DNA from: Planctomycetota bacterium
GTDB taxonomy: Bacteria > Planctomycetota > Brocadiia > Brocadiales > Brocadiaceae
Length of the DNA stretch: 13,117 bases
NCBI GenBank assembly: GCA_023261465.1
Contig: JAHFOW010000073.1
Span: 1-13,117, forward strand
Direction of reading: 5' to 3'
Position numbers and translations under genes: made by a program. Positions 6,896 to 13,117 of the stretch are shown piece after piece (within the stretch, counting starts at the first letter, position 1; every line of letters begins with the position of its first letter). The notes under the pieces were generated by a model. It worked only from the letters and a program-made list of their open reading frames with translations, ran no database searches and was not told the DNA's origin.

Positions 6896-8485
6896 TTAAT
6901 TCGTTACCGAAACAACCTTATTGTTCTGAGACGACAACTCATAATCCGTCAACAGGTCGTAAAATATGGCCGGGTTTTTCTCCCTTAACTCAATCACATA
7001 ATCCATAAATTTTATTATCCCTTCACCTAATATTTTTTTTACCTTCACCATTAATGAACGTTGCTTCTGTGCCTCACAAATAAACAACTTGTCTGGATTT
7101 GTTTGTTTAAACAACTTAACATCTTCAATAAAGTGCAAAATAAAAATCATATTCTCAAAACTCGAATCAACGTCATCGATAATTTCCCGTTCCATGAATC
7201 CATAAAATACCTGATATGCTGCAACATACTCCATAATGACGGCCTCCATTGCCTCTAATGATACATATTCAATGTGGTTGGCGTCGTTGCGCATCTGCTT
7301 TAATTCTTCCATCGTAGCATTCTTGATTCTTGATATCGTTATTGCCGGAAATTTGAGCGCATTCAAATTGGCAAGAAAGAGATTACGCATCTTTGAGCGA
7401 AACAGATAACTCTTTACATACTGTAGTTTCCTCAATTTTTCTGCCTTTTGCTTTTTCTCCACGATCTTTTCAATTAAGAGAGCGCCAAGCAGGATTTCAA
7501 GCGGTATAGCCGCAAGATGTAAGGCAAACTCAAAATGTGTCTGATAATTAATAAACAAGAAAAGCGCAGAACCGGCAAATAAAGATACATAGAGCCATAT
7601 CTTTTTCGTAAAATTCCCTAAAAACCGCGCAAAATTCAATGAAATACCTTCCAGACGTCTCGATTGTTCAATGGCGGTTTGTTTGTACATCTCCAGAATA
7701 TTTGTTTGTGTCGCTATCATGGATCTCAGTCGCTCCGCCTCAGTAATTTCGTTTTTATCAATGACAAAAATTTTTTCTGACACAAAGGGCAACACTGCCA
7801 TCCGTATGTTCAACGCTATATTTTTAAACATATCCGCCGTATGGCGAAGTATCTTCGTTTTGGAAAATATAAGCATCGCAAATAAATTTCCCGTGGGCAA
7901 CATACCGCCAAAGCCCAGGACAGACTTAATTCTGAAAGGAACAACAAATTCATTCTGCGCCGGAACATAAGGGCTATTAAGGGCATCTGGCACGTAATAT
8001 ACATTAAAAATCCTGCCTTCCAGTTCGGACGCAAGTTTTGGATCAGGATTCAGCACGCTGGAAATATCCAACCCTAACTGATAAATAAATTGGTAAATCA
8101 TAAGATTCTTTCTCAGCATATCTTCACTCAGGAGGGGTAGAATCCGGTGTCCTTTCGAAAGCTTTGTTGAGTTCCACTCCGGTTGCATTCCAGCAGTCGC
8201 CATGAGAACCAAACATTTCATTTCCTGCGGCGCCGGTTGACTGTTTAACATGGTATCGACCAGTTGGCGTAATTCGCCGTCAATGCTTGTATAAGGATAG
8301 GTCATGAAAAAACGGACAAGGGCGCTGGATTTTTCCCCTGTTTGCTTATCAATAAAATGGTCGTACAAATAACGAACCATCAGAGTGGCCAGTTCTTCCA
8401 CGTTTTTTGCCTTTGACTCGAATTGCTGCAAGGCGTCGCCACAAGTGGTCATATCTTGAAGGGTAAATTTTGTTAAATCATACAT
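6896..8485 (-). CDS. Two-pass membrane protein with sensor-like N-terminal domain, function unknown
   Basis: From ATG 8485 the protein has 529 residues. Residues 1-236 form a soluble domain starting MYDLTKFTLQDMTTCG and rich in conserved-looking blocks (ATAGMQPEWNS, YVPAQNEFVVPFRI, SVLGFGGMLPTGNLFAMLIF). From memory, similar regions stand at the N-terminus of sensor proteins in cyanobacteria and Nitrospira, in front of PAS or kinase domains; I could not verify this. Residues ~237-295 look coiled-coil, then two membrane segments (about 296-313 and 319-340) separated by a very short loop, so both ends face the same side, presumably the cytoplasm. The C-terminal ~185 residues are basic then helical, with no kinase, GGDEF or phosphatase motif. 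A GTG at 8497 is an alternative start overlapping the gene upstream; I prefer ATG. It follows the exported-protein gene directly, so they are probably one operon. Confidence 0.75.
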   Translation of the reverse strand: MYDLTKFTLQDMTTCGDALQQFESKAKNVEELATLMVRYLYDHFIDKQTGEKSSALVRFFMTYPYTSIDGELRQLVDTMLNSQPAPQEMKCLVLMATAGMQPEWNSTKLSKGHRILPLLSEDMLRKNLMIYQFIYQLGLDISSVLNPDPKLASELEGRIFNVYYVPDALNSPYVPAQNEFVVPFRIKSVLGFGGMLPTGNLFAMLIFSKTKILRHTADMFKNIALNIRMAVLPFVSEKIFVIDKNEITEAERLRSMIATQTNILEMYKQTAIEQSRRLEGISLNFARFLGNFTKKIWLYVSLFAGSALFLFINYQTHFEFALHLAAIPLEILLGALLIEKIVEKKQKAEKLRKLQYVKSYLFRSKMRNLFLANLNALKFPAITISRIKNATMEELKQMRNDANHIEYVSLEAMEAVIMEYVAAYQVFYGFMEREIIDDVDSSFENMIFILHFIEDVKLFKQTNPDKLFICEAQKQRSLMVKVKKILGEGIIKFMDYVIELREKNPAIFYDLLTDYELSSQNNKVVSVTN

Positions 8486-8489
8486 AGCT

Positions 8490-9008
8490 TTATTCACTTG
8501 AGAAATTCAATACGCTTAATAAATGCCTCTGCTTTTCCTCCATCGCCAGCAGAAGATGTGTCAACCTCAAGGCTTCATTGTTATTTTTTCTCTCATATGA
8601 GGCGTCTTTTGGATATTTGATAATTCCCCACGCAATCCTTACTTTCGAAAATTCCTTGAGATTAATAGACTCATTGGTAATAAAACCTCTGGCACGTTTA
8701 TGCGTTTTAATAATCAACGAATCTTTTTCAACAGAAAGTTCAATTAACTTACGGTTTTTAGCTCCTTTATCAAATCGAAATCCCTTCGATTTCAACCATT
8801 CATCAAGAGAACCTCTTGCATAATCGGAAAAATTGATTGATAAAGTTACCTCCTGAACTCCGTCGTCGGCCTCTTTTTCCTGAAGGGCATCCTTATCATC
8901 CCTGGATGTTTCTCTGATTTCGCTTGGTTGATTCTCTTTAGAAAAAACATGGCCATTTAAAACAAATATTACAACCAATGCTACGACCATCATAATAAAA
9001 CTTTTCAT
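8490..9008 (-). CDS. Small exported protein, apparently internally deleted and frameshifted
   Basis: The open frame gives 172 residues. Residues 1-23 are a typical signal peptide (MKSF, then a hydrophobic core to HVFS), followed by an acidic linker and a beta-rich domain from VTLSINFSDYARGSLDEWL to KVRIAWGIIKYPKDASYERKNNNEA. After NNEA the frame ends in a poor tail (LRLTHLLLAME...). In the neighbouring frame from 8571 the same DNA reads LEVDTSSAGDGGKAEAF...RIEFLK and stops, which looks like an authentic C-terminus. I recall full-length relatives with a further ~80 residues between these two parts, so I infer an internal deletion that also changed frame. The family is unknown to me beyond that. 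It lies immediately upstream of the membrane protein gene and probably shares its transcript. No clear promoter or ribosome site was found before ATG 9008. Confidence 0.6.
   Translation of the reverse strand: MKSFIMMVVALVVIFVLNGHVFSKENQPSEIRETSRDDKDALQEKEADDGVQEVTLSINFSDYARGSLDEWLKSKGFRFDKGAKNRKLIELSVEKDSLIIKTHKRARGFITNESINLKEFSKVRIAWGIIKYPKDASYERKNNNEALRLTHLLLAMEEKQRHLLSVLNFSSE
8494..8571 (-). pseudogene. Out-of-frame C-terminal remnant of the exported protein
   Basis: In the frame shifted from the 172-codon ORF, bases 8571 to 8494 encode 25 residues including VDTSSAGDGGKAEAF and ending RIEFLK before TGA. It is closed upstream by TGA at 8577-8575, so it cannot be translated alone. Adding one base before CTT (GCC CTT for GCC TT) would join it to NNEA. 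Its TGA lies 8 nt before ATG 8485 of the next gene, an arrangement expected of an operon. Confidence 0.45.
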
Positions 9009-9124
9009 TTTGTACTTTTTCTAAAAATTAGTACCCATTTAGTTTATGAAAACATTAACAATGAAAGTGTCTTAGTAACAGTATGTGCTTACAAAAAACA
9101 TTTTGACATTTTTGGCAAAAAATT

Positions 9125-9180
9125 GTAGCGCCGATCCCTTGTGGTCGGCATTTTGGCGGAGGATAAACCATCCGCGCTAC
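9125..9180. repeat. Composite inverted repeat (three nested stems)
   Basis: An outer stem GTAGCG (9125-9130)/CGCTAC (9175-9180) encloses two hairpins, GCCGA (9130-9134)/TCGGC (9145-9149) and GCGGA (9156-9160)/TCCGC (9171-9175). Adjacent stems share one base at each junction (9130, 9175). The GC-rich element stands in an AT-rich intergenic region and can fold as a cloverleaf-like three-way structure, as REP or MITE-type dispersed elements do. Confidence 0.6.
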
Positions 9181-9202
9181 GCTTTCCGACTCGTTCGGGT
9201 TA

Positions 9203-9232
9203 GGTAGCAGCAATTCATGAATTGCCACTACC
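9203..9232. repeat. 30-bp near-perfect palindrome with 16-bp perfect core
   Basis: GCAATTCATGAATTGC (9210-9225) is a perfect palindrome, flanked by GGTAG (9203-9207) and CTACC (9228-9232), with two unmatched positions between core and arm. It lies 23 nt after the composite repeat and may be part of the same mobile or dispersed unit. A dimeric DNA-binding protein site is a less likely reading. Confidence 0.6.
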
Positions 9233-9320
9233 ATACATGATATCTGCGTTATTGCCGGAATTTTTCAAAAAACTAACTTGTTACAAAAAATATGCTTTAT
9301 GCTGCAAAACTTTATGTAAT

Positions 9321-9349
9321 TTCAGATATCCTGTTTTTAATTATATAAT
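9321..9349 (+). promoter_or_regulatory. Candidate promoter of the efflux operon
   Basis: TTCAGA (9321-9326, four of six), 17 bp, then a perfect TATAAT (9344-9349). The start would be near 9356, about 100 nt before the TTG start of the adaptor gene. The -10 lies in a run of A and T where chance matches are common, so this is moderate evidence only. Confidence 0.4.
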
Positions 9350-9457
9350 TTATACCTTGAAATAAAAAGTTATTCCTGTAAGCATAGTATTTGTAAAAAT
9401 CCAAAGAATTTGTTTTGAGAATATACTACGAAAGACTTATATTTACATTTAACCTAA

Positions 9458-10576
9458 TTGCCGAAAAACCCCGTTAAGAAAGGTAAACTTAAGGATAAGT
9501 CTCTATTGGTACATAATATTATGAAAAAGCGATGGTTTTATGGTGCGACTATTTTTTTCCTCTTGATTATTGCCCTGACAATTATTTTTATACAAAAAGG
9601 CCGGAGATCCGAATCTATCCGGACTGCAGGAATTGTTGAAGGAATTGAGGTTAATATTTCTTCTAAAGTGGCAGGCAGGATTTCTTACCTGCGCTGTAAA
9701 GAAGGCGACGCAGTCAGGAAGGGTAATACAATTGTTAAACTAGAGGCACAAGACCTGCAGGCATCGGTAAGACAGGCATCGGCAGGTATTGACAAGGCAA
9801 AAGCCAACATCCGTGTTTCATTATCGGCAATTGTAAGTTCAAAAGCAGCCCTTGCAAGCGCTGAGGCCGATATTGCAAGCGCGGAAGCAGATATGGAGAA
9901 ATACCGTGTGCAAAGAGAAGAATCAAAAAGAGAAATGGACAGGGCAAAATCGCTCTTTGAACGTGAAGTTATTCCTCAGGAAACCCTTGATATTACAGTA
10001 GCGAATTATGATGTTGCCGTAGCGAGCCACAATGCTTCAGAAGCGAAGCTGACTACTGCATATTCAAAGAGGGATGCGGCTCGTGCACAACTGAACATGG
10101 CGGAAAGCCAGCTCTTTCTCGCAAAGGCGGGACTCCGGGAATCTGAAGCAATCTTATTGTATAATCGTGTAAAACTTGCCGATACCATCATAAAAAGTCC
10201 TTTATCGGGAACCGTTGTATTCAAGGCATTAGAGAAAGGTGAGACGGTGTCGCCGGGTACGACAATGTTAACTATTGTCGATATGAATAATCTGTATGTA
10301 AGAGTCGATATCGAGGAAACGCTGGTTGACATAATTATGCTCGATGCCGTGGCAACGATCAGAACAGAAGGAGAATCCAAAAGGGTATTCAAGGGAAGGG
10401 TTTCAGAAATTGGAAGGTACGCCGAGTTTGCAACACAGCGGGATGTGCTCCGGGGGAGACAGGACATAAAGACATTCAGGGTCAAAATTGATATTGACGA
10501 TCCGGCAGGTATCTTAAAGCCCGGCATGACTGTTGAAGCGGAGATAATGAAAGGGGAAAAGCATGGGACAAGATAA
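9458..10576 (+). CDS. HlyD/YbhG-type periplasmic adaptor of an ABC efflux pump
   Basis: This 372-residue membrane fusion protein has a basic N-terminus, one membrane anchor (about 27-45), a split biotinyl-lipoyl domain (57-97 and about 246-275: GIVEGIEVNISSKVAGRI ... TIIKSPLSGTVVFKALEKGE), a long alpha-helical hairpin (about 98-240, Ala/Glu/Lys/Arg-rich, with the internal echo ALASAEADIASAEAD at 131-145), and a beta-barrel up to LKPGMTVEAEI. Such adaptors link an inner-membrane transporter to an outer-membrane channel. The start is uncertain: TTG 9458 has no ribosome site; TTG 9506 has AAGGA 10 nt upstream; ATG 9521 has none but places the anchor at once. I report the longest form. The stop overlaps the ATPase gene by 14 nt. 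No outer-membrane TolC-like gene is in the window. Confidence 0.92.
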   Translation: MPKNPVKKGKLKDKSLLVHNIMKKRWFYGATIFFLLIIALTIIFIQKGRRSESIRTAGIVEGIEVNISSKVAGRISYLRCKEGDAVRKGNTIVKLEAQDLQASVRQASAGIDKAKANIRVSLSAIVSSKAALASAEADIASAEADMEKYRVQREESKREMDRAKSLFEREVIPQETLDITVANYDVAVASHNASEAKLTTAYSKRDAARAQLNMAESQLFLAKAGLRESEAILLYNRVKLADTIIKSPLSGTVVFKALEKGETVSPGTTMLTIVDMNNLYVRVDIEETLVDIIMLDAVATIRTEGESKRVFKGRVSEIGRYAEFATQRDVLRGRQDIKTFRVKIDIDDPAGILKPGMTVEAEIMKGEKHGTR

Positions 10577-11573
10577 CAAAGCCATTGAAGTCTCTGGAAT
10601 AACAAAGAAATTCGGATCAATTGTTGCTGTCAATAACGTAAGTTTTGACGTAATTGAGGACGAGATATTCGGATTCCTTGGACCAAATGGCGCCGGCAAG
10701 ACCACCCTTGTAAGAATCCTTACAACACTGGTTAAGCCAACCAGTGGCGCTGCAAGGGTTGCAGGTTATGATGTTGTAAAAGAATCCGATGCCGTGAGAC
10801 ATCACATCGGTGTGGTCCCCCAGGCGATGACGAGCGACCTTGACCTCACGGGTTATGAAAACATGGATATCTACGGCCGGTTCTATAGTGTCGCCGCAAA
10901 GGAAAGAAAGGAGAGGATTAAGTATCTCCTCGAAACGGTTGGCCTGACGGCGCGGGCGCATGACCTTGTTGCAACGTATTCAGGCGGCATGCGGAGAAGG
11001 CTTGAGATTGCACGGGTGCTTGTGCATAGGCCGGGAATACTCTTTTTAGACGAACCCACCATAGGGCTTGACCCACAGTCCAGACACGTTGTCTGGGATT
11101 TTCTGCGCAAGCTGCGAGAAGAATTTACGATGACCGTCTTCCTTACTACCCACTACATGGAGGAGGCAGAAACATTATCCGGCAGGGTCGCCATCATTGA
11201 TTCAGGAAAAATCATCGCACTGGGAAGCCCGAGTGAACTTAAGTCACAGATACCAGGGAATGATATTGTTTCACTCACCGCAGATAAACTTTCTGAGAAC
11301 ATTATAGATACGATAAAAAATCAGAATTATGTTCATAAAATTGTAATTGAAAATACGACAATAAGGGTATATGTCGACAATGGCGCCCAGCATCTTCCTC
11401 AACTCATAGACGAAATAAGATTATCAGGGGGAAAAATTCTGTCGGCGGCTATCCATGAGCAATCACTTGAGGATGTTTTCATCCACCACACAGGCAAATC
11501 GATACGCGAGGAAGAGGTACGAAAGGTAAGTTATCTTGTGGGCGCCGGGACGCCGCAGAAATGGGGAAGGTAG
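10563..11573 (+). CDS. ABC transporter ATP-binding protein, DrrA/YbhF-like
   Basis: A 336-residue single nucleotide-binding domain protein. Motifs: Walker A GPNGAGKTT (40-48), Q-loop VVPQ (Gln87), signature YSGGMRRRLEIA (139-150), Walker B ILFLDEP (159-165), D-loop GLDP (168-171) and switch His197 in TTHYMEEAE. The C-terminal ~100 residues form the extra domain of the DrrA/CcmA group, ending with the typical SLEDVFIHHTGKSIREE, plus a ~20-residue unrelated tail. It should dimerise and power the permease encoded downstream. ATG 10563 has AGGGGA 5 nt upstream and overlaps the adaptor gene by 14 nt. YbhF-type proteins usually have two ATPase domains; here there is one, as in DrrA. The substrate (drug, lipid, polysaccharide or cation) cannot be read from the sequence. 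Confidence 0.95.
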   Translation: MGQDNKAIEVSGITKKFGSIVAVNNVSFDVIEDEIFGFLGPNGAGKTTLVRILTTLVKPTSGAARVAGYDVVKESDAVRHHIGVVPQAMTSDLDLTGYENMDIYGRFYSVAAKERKERIKYLLETVGLTARAHDLVATYSGGMRRRLEIARVLVHRPGILFLDEPTIGLDPQSRHVVWDFLRKLREEFTMTVFLTTHYMEEAETLSGRVAIIDSGKIIALGSPSELKSQIPGNDIVSLTADKLSENIIDTIKNQNYVHKIVIENTTIRVYVDNGAQHLPQLIDEIRLSGGKILSAAIHEQSLEDVFIHHTGKSIREEEVRKVSYLVGAGTPQKWGR

Positions 11574-11656
11574 AGGAAATACAAATAATGAATGCATGGA
11601 AATTCCATTTATCATTTGATGTTCTTTATTCGATATTCAACATTTGTTATTGTGGA

Positions 11657-11679
11657 GAGACGTCCCGGCGGGGCGTCTC
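11657..11679. repeat. AGAGACG-type hairpin inside the efflux operon
   Basis: GAGACGTCCC (11657-11666) can pair with GGGGCGTCTC (11670-11679), giving ten pairs including one G-U and a 3-nt loop. The outer arm GAGACG/CGTCTC is shared with the perfect repeat at 5091-5120. It lies in the 130-nt gap between ATPase and permease genes, the only non-overlapping junction in the unit, and may be an inserted REP-like element. Confidence 0.6.
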
Positions 11680-11703
11680 CCTATTCAGGAGAAGAAGACA
11701 GAC

Positions 11704-12828
11704 ATGATCGATATGGTGAGACTGCTTGCTGTTGTCGAAAGGGACTTGAAGAAATTCCAGCGCAACCCGGTTGTGCTGGGTATGAGCATTATGATGCCGA
11801 TCATATATCTTATATTTCTGGGGAATTCCTTCCAGGGAAAATTGCAAGGCATTCCGATGGTAATCGTAGATCAGGACACAGGTCCTTATGCCAGGAATCT
11901 CATAGACAACCTGCGGGCTATTGAGGCAGGACCGGAGACTATAGAAATCTTCAATATGAAAGACCAGAAAGACGCTATCAGGAGCATTCGGGAAGGTTTC
12001 TATAAAGCCGGACTTATTATACCCCCTGATTTCAGTAAAAGGGTAACTTTGAAAAGAAGGCCCGAAGTAGGTCTTTTTCTTGATAATACAGACAATATAT
12101 CGGCAGAAACCCTACGGATAGTGGTAAAAGGTGCGCTTAATTCACTTGATGCCAGGTATGTGCCAATAAGAGAAAGGACTGATGAAGTACACCTGAGAGG
12201 GGTAGACCTTTACCGGAAGGTAGATTATTACCAGTCCCTTGTCCCGGGTGTTGTCATCATGGCCATTTTTATGGGTACATTGACCACCGGGGCATTTAAT
12301 CTTGTTATGGACAGATTTCTCGGCATTGATGAGTGCTATCTGCTTACTCCTATTTCAAAATCGGATATTGTGACTGGCCTTATCATCAGCGGGTTGTTTA
12401 TCACCACGGTCATTGCCGTTTTAGTGTTGGCGGTGAGTATGGTGATAACGGGCATACCTGTTATCGCAGGGATAAAGCAATATGTATCCATAATAATCGT
12501 TATAATTCTCACCACCCTCGGTCTCCTCAGTCTGATGTTTGTTATCCTGGGAAGGTTTAACCACCCCAGGGTTGTTGGTATATTAAGTGGATTTTTGAAC
12601 GTAATCCTCTTCTTCCCGAGTGGCGCAGTGTATCCTATTGAGAGCTTTCCTCAATGGCTCAAGGCATTGGCCAGGGTAAATCCAGAAGCATACGCCGTGG
12701 ACGCCCTGAAGACCATTCTCTTTAAAGGCGCTGGTCTCAGTAGTATTGTATCAGATATTGCATTTCTTTCGGCATTTACCCTTCTCATGATGACCATATC
12801 GATAGTGACGTTTAAGAGAACTGTTTAA
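11704..12828 (+). CDS. ABC-2 type transporter permease (YbhS/YbhR/DrrB-like)
   Basis: From ATG 11704 the protein has 374 residues: one N-terminal membrane segment (about 22-40) preceded by LLAVVERDLKKFQRNP, a ~135-residue extracytoplasmic domain (IPMVIVDQDTGPYARNLI ... FLDNTDNISAE), then five segments (about 178-199, 222-249, 259-283, 291-310, 350-369). The closing NPEAYAVDALKTILFKG is a family hallmark. It forms the membrane channel with the ATPase, probably as a homodimer because no second permease follows, unlike YbhS/YbhR. I reject the upstream in-frame ATG 11644: it would force translation through the hairpin at 11657-11679 and adds 20 residues unlike the family; AGGAG (11687-11691) precedes ATG 11704. 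ATG 11713 is another possibility. Confidence 0.92.
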   Translation: MIDMVRLLAVVERDLKKFQRNPVVLGMSIMMPIIYLIFLGNSFQGKLQGIPMVIVDQDTGPYARNLIDNLRAIEAGPETIEIFNMKDQKDAIRSIREGFYKAGLIIPPDFSKRVTLKRRPEVGLFLDNTDNISAETLRIVVKGALNSLDARYVPIRERTDEVHLRGVDLYRKVDYYQSLVPGVVIMAIFMGTLTTGAFNLVMDRFLGIDECYLLTPISKSDIVTGLIISGLFITTVIAVLVLAVSMVITGIPVIAGIKQYVSIIIVIILTTLGLLSLMFVILGRFNHPRVVGILSGFLNVILFFPSGAVYPIESFPQWLKALARVNPEAYAVDALKTILFKGAGLSSIVSDIAFLSAFTLLMMTISIVTFKRTV

Positions 12829-12961
12829 TTTCAGTCCTTGGTCCCATGTCCTGCGTGGGAATAAAGTCGCAAGACTCTCTGCGTCCATTGGGCAGGTTCA
12901 TTTTTGTAACCAGAACCCATTTTTCCTTCCAGTCGGTTAATCCTTTGTAATATTTAATCAT
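12812..12961 (-). CDS. Possible 49-residue protein or gene remnant, unknown
   Basis: On the minus strand ATG 12961 opens a 49-codon frame ending TAA at 12812, overlapping the permease stop by 17 nt in convergent orientation. The translation has a protein-like composition (MIKYYKGLTDWKEKWVLV ... TEIKQFS, with Trp, aromatic and charged residues well mixed), which is why I list it. There is no proper Shine-Dalgarno; GGG abuts the ATG. I do not recognise it. It could be a small gene, the broken end of a larger one, or chance. Confidence 0.3.
   Translation of the reverse strand: MIKYYKGLTDWKEKWVLVTKMNLPNGRRESCDFIPTQDMGPRTEIKQFS
12842..12860. terminator. Weak hairpin after the efflux operon
   Basis: TCCCATG (12842-12848) pairs with CGTGGGA (12854-12860) over seven positions including one G-U, loop TCCTG. 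It is 14 nt after the permease stop but is followed by ATAAAG rather than a T-run, so it is at best a poor intrinsic terminator. Confidence 0.2.
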
Positions 12962-13044
12962 CCCTATTTCACAAGTATATTGTTTTTAATTGAAACAGGT
13001 TTGTAGATTTTTCAGATTTGATACTTAGGAGGGGAAGATTCTCT

Positions 13045-13089
13045 ATGCAGGGATGTCTATTACAGGAAACAGTGTTATTTTATCAATAA
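13045..13089 (+). CDS. Possible 14-codon leader ORF
   Basis: ATG 13045 follows AGGAGGGG (13027-13034), the strongest ribosome site in the window, at about 10 nt. The frame reads MQGCLLQETVLFYQ and stops at TAA 13087-13089. The stop is inside the hairpin at 13072-13092. It could be a leader peptide for a gene to the right of the window, or the start of a gene disrupted by a frameshift. Confidence 0.3.
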   Translation: MQGCLLQETVLFYQ

Positions 13090-13092
13090 CAC
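13072..13092. repeat. Perfect 8-bp hairpin at right edge
   Basis: GTGTTATT (13072-13079), loop TTATC, AATAACAC (13085-13092). The arms are AT-rich. It overlaps the end and stop codon of the 14-codon ORF, a layout compatible with translation-dependent regulation of whatever follows. Confidence 0.45.
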
Positions 13093-13117
13093 AAGTATGA
13101 ATTAGAAGGTTTTGAGA

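Larger units (their letters stand above)
9009..9457. other. Divergent intergenic region with repeats
   Basis: This 449-bp AT-rich stretch separates the minus-strand exported gene from the plus-strand efflux unit. It holds the composite inverted repeat (9125-9180), the palindromic element (9203-9232) and the candidate efflux promoter (9321-9349). No coding potential was seen. Confidence 0.6.

Noticed and set aside
7337..9260. 14-base direct repeat CGTTATTGCCGGAA at 7337 and 9247
   Set aside because: A match of this length between two places in 13 kb is expected by chance at a fraction of one occurrence, one copy is inside a coding sequence, and the flanks do not match beyond a few bases.
9239..9330. 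Inverted repeat GATATCTG/CAGATATC flanking 76 bp
   Set aside because: Eight-base arms at this distance in AT-rich DNA are expected by chance; no target duplication or other sign of an element.
9357..9427. Other -10-like sequences (TTGAAA...CATAGT, TATACT) before the adaptor gene
   Set aside because: Spacing is 20 bp or the -35 is absent; TTCAGA-17-TATAAT at 9321-9349 is the better candidate.
11644..11703. Upstream in-frame ATG of the permease adding 20 residues
   Set aside because: Those codons are the hairpin repeat itself; the AGGAG at 11687-11691 serves ATG 11704, which gives a normal family N-terminus.
1..13117. CRISPR array, tRNA, rRNA, transposase or defence-system genes
   Set aside because: I looked for regularly spaced repeats, cloverleaf structures and recognisable transposase or nuclease motifs and found none.

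Overview
This window comes from a moderately AT-rich, diderm (Gram-negative) bacterium. The LptF-type permease implies an outer membrane with LPS. The gene set, frequent TTG/GTG starts, often weak Shine-Dalgarno sequences and dispersed hairpin repeats make an anammox planctomycete (Brocadia/Kuenenia-like) my best guess. That guess rests on general impression and no marker gene proves it.

Left part, minus strand (1-4907). A promoter at 2950-2979 appears to drive hpf (short hibernation factor), ptsN (EIIA), ptsH (HPr) and a ptsI-type gene that runs off the left edge. The last gene is a fusion: a second HPr domain joined to Enzyme I. Hpf and EIIA overlap, and no sugar permease (EIIC/EIIB) is visible, so this looks like a regulatory phosphorelay. 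Upstream lies lptF-comF, one base apart, behind a good sigma70-like promoter at 4879-4907.

Middle, minus strand (5091-9008). A DEAD-box helicase of RhlE type has visibly higher GC than its surroundings. It is bracketed by a perfect 13-bp inverted repeat on its 3' side and a 438-bp non-coding stretch on its 5' side. Next comes a two-gene unit: a small exported protein that appears to have suffered an internal deletion plus frameshift, followed by a large two-pass membrane protein with a conserved sensor-like N-terminal domain and an unrecognised helical C-terminal domain.

Right part, plus strand (9009-12828). A 449-bp intergenic region carries a composite inverted-repeat element and a candidate promoter. 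It precedes a three-gene ABC efflux unit: HlyD-type periplasmic adaptor, DrrA-type ATPase (14-nt overlap) and an ABC-2 permease. A 130-nt gap containing another AGAGACG/CGTCTC hairpin separates ATPase and permease. The last 289 bases hold a possible 49-codon convergent ORF and a 14-codon ORF with a strong ribosome site followed by a hairpin.

The most unusual points are the HPr duplication with one copy fused to EI, the decayed exported gene beside the intact sensor-like membrane protein, and the recurring hairpin repeats.
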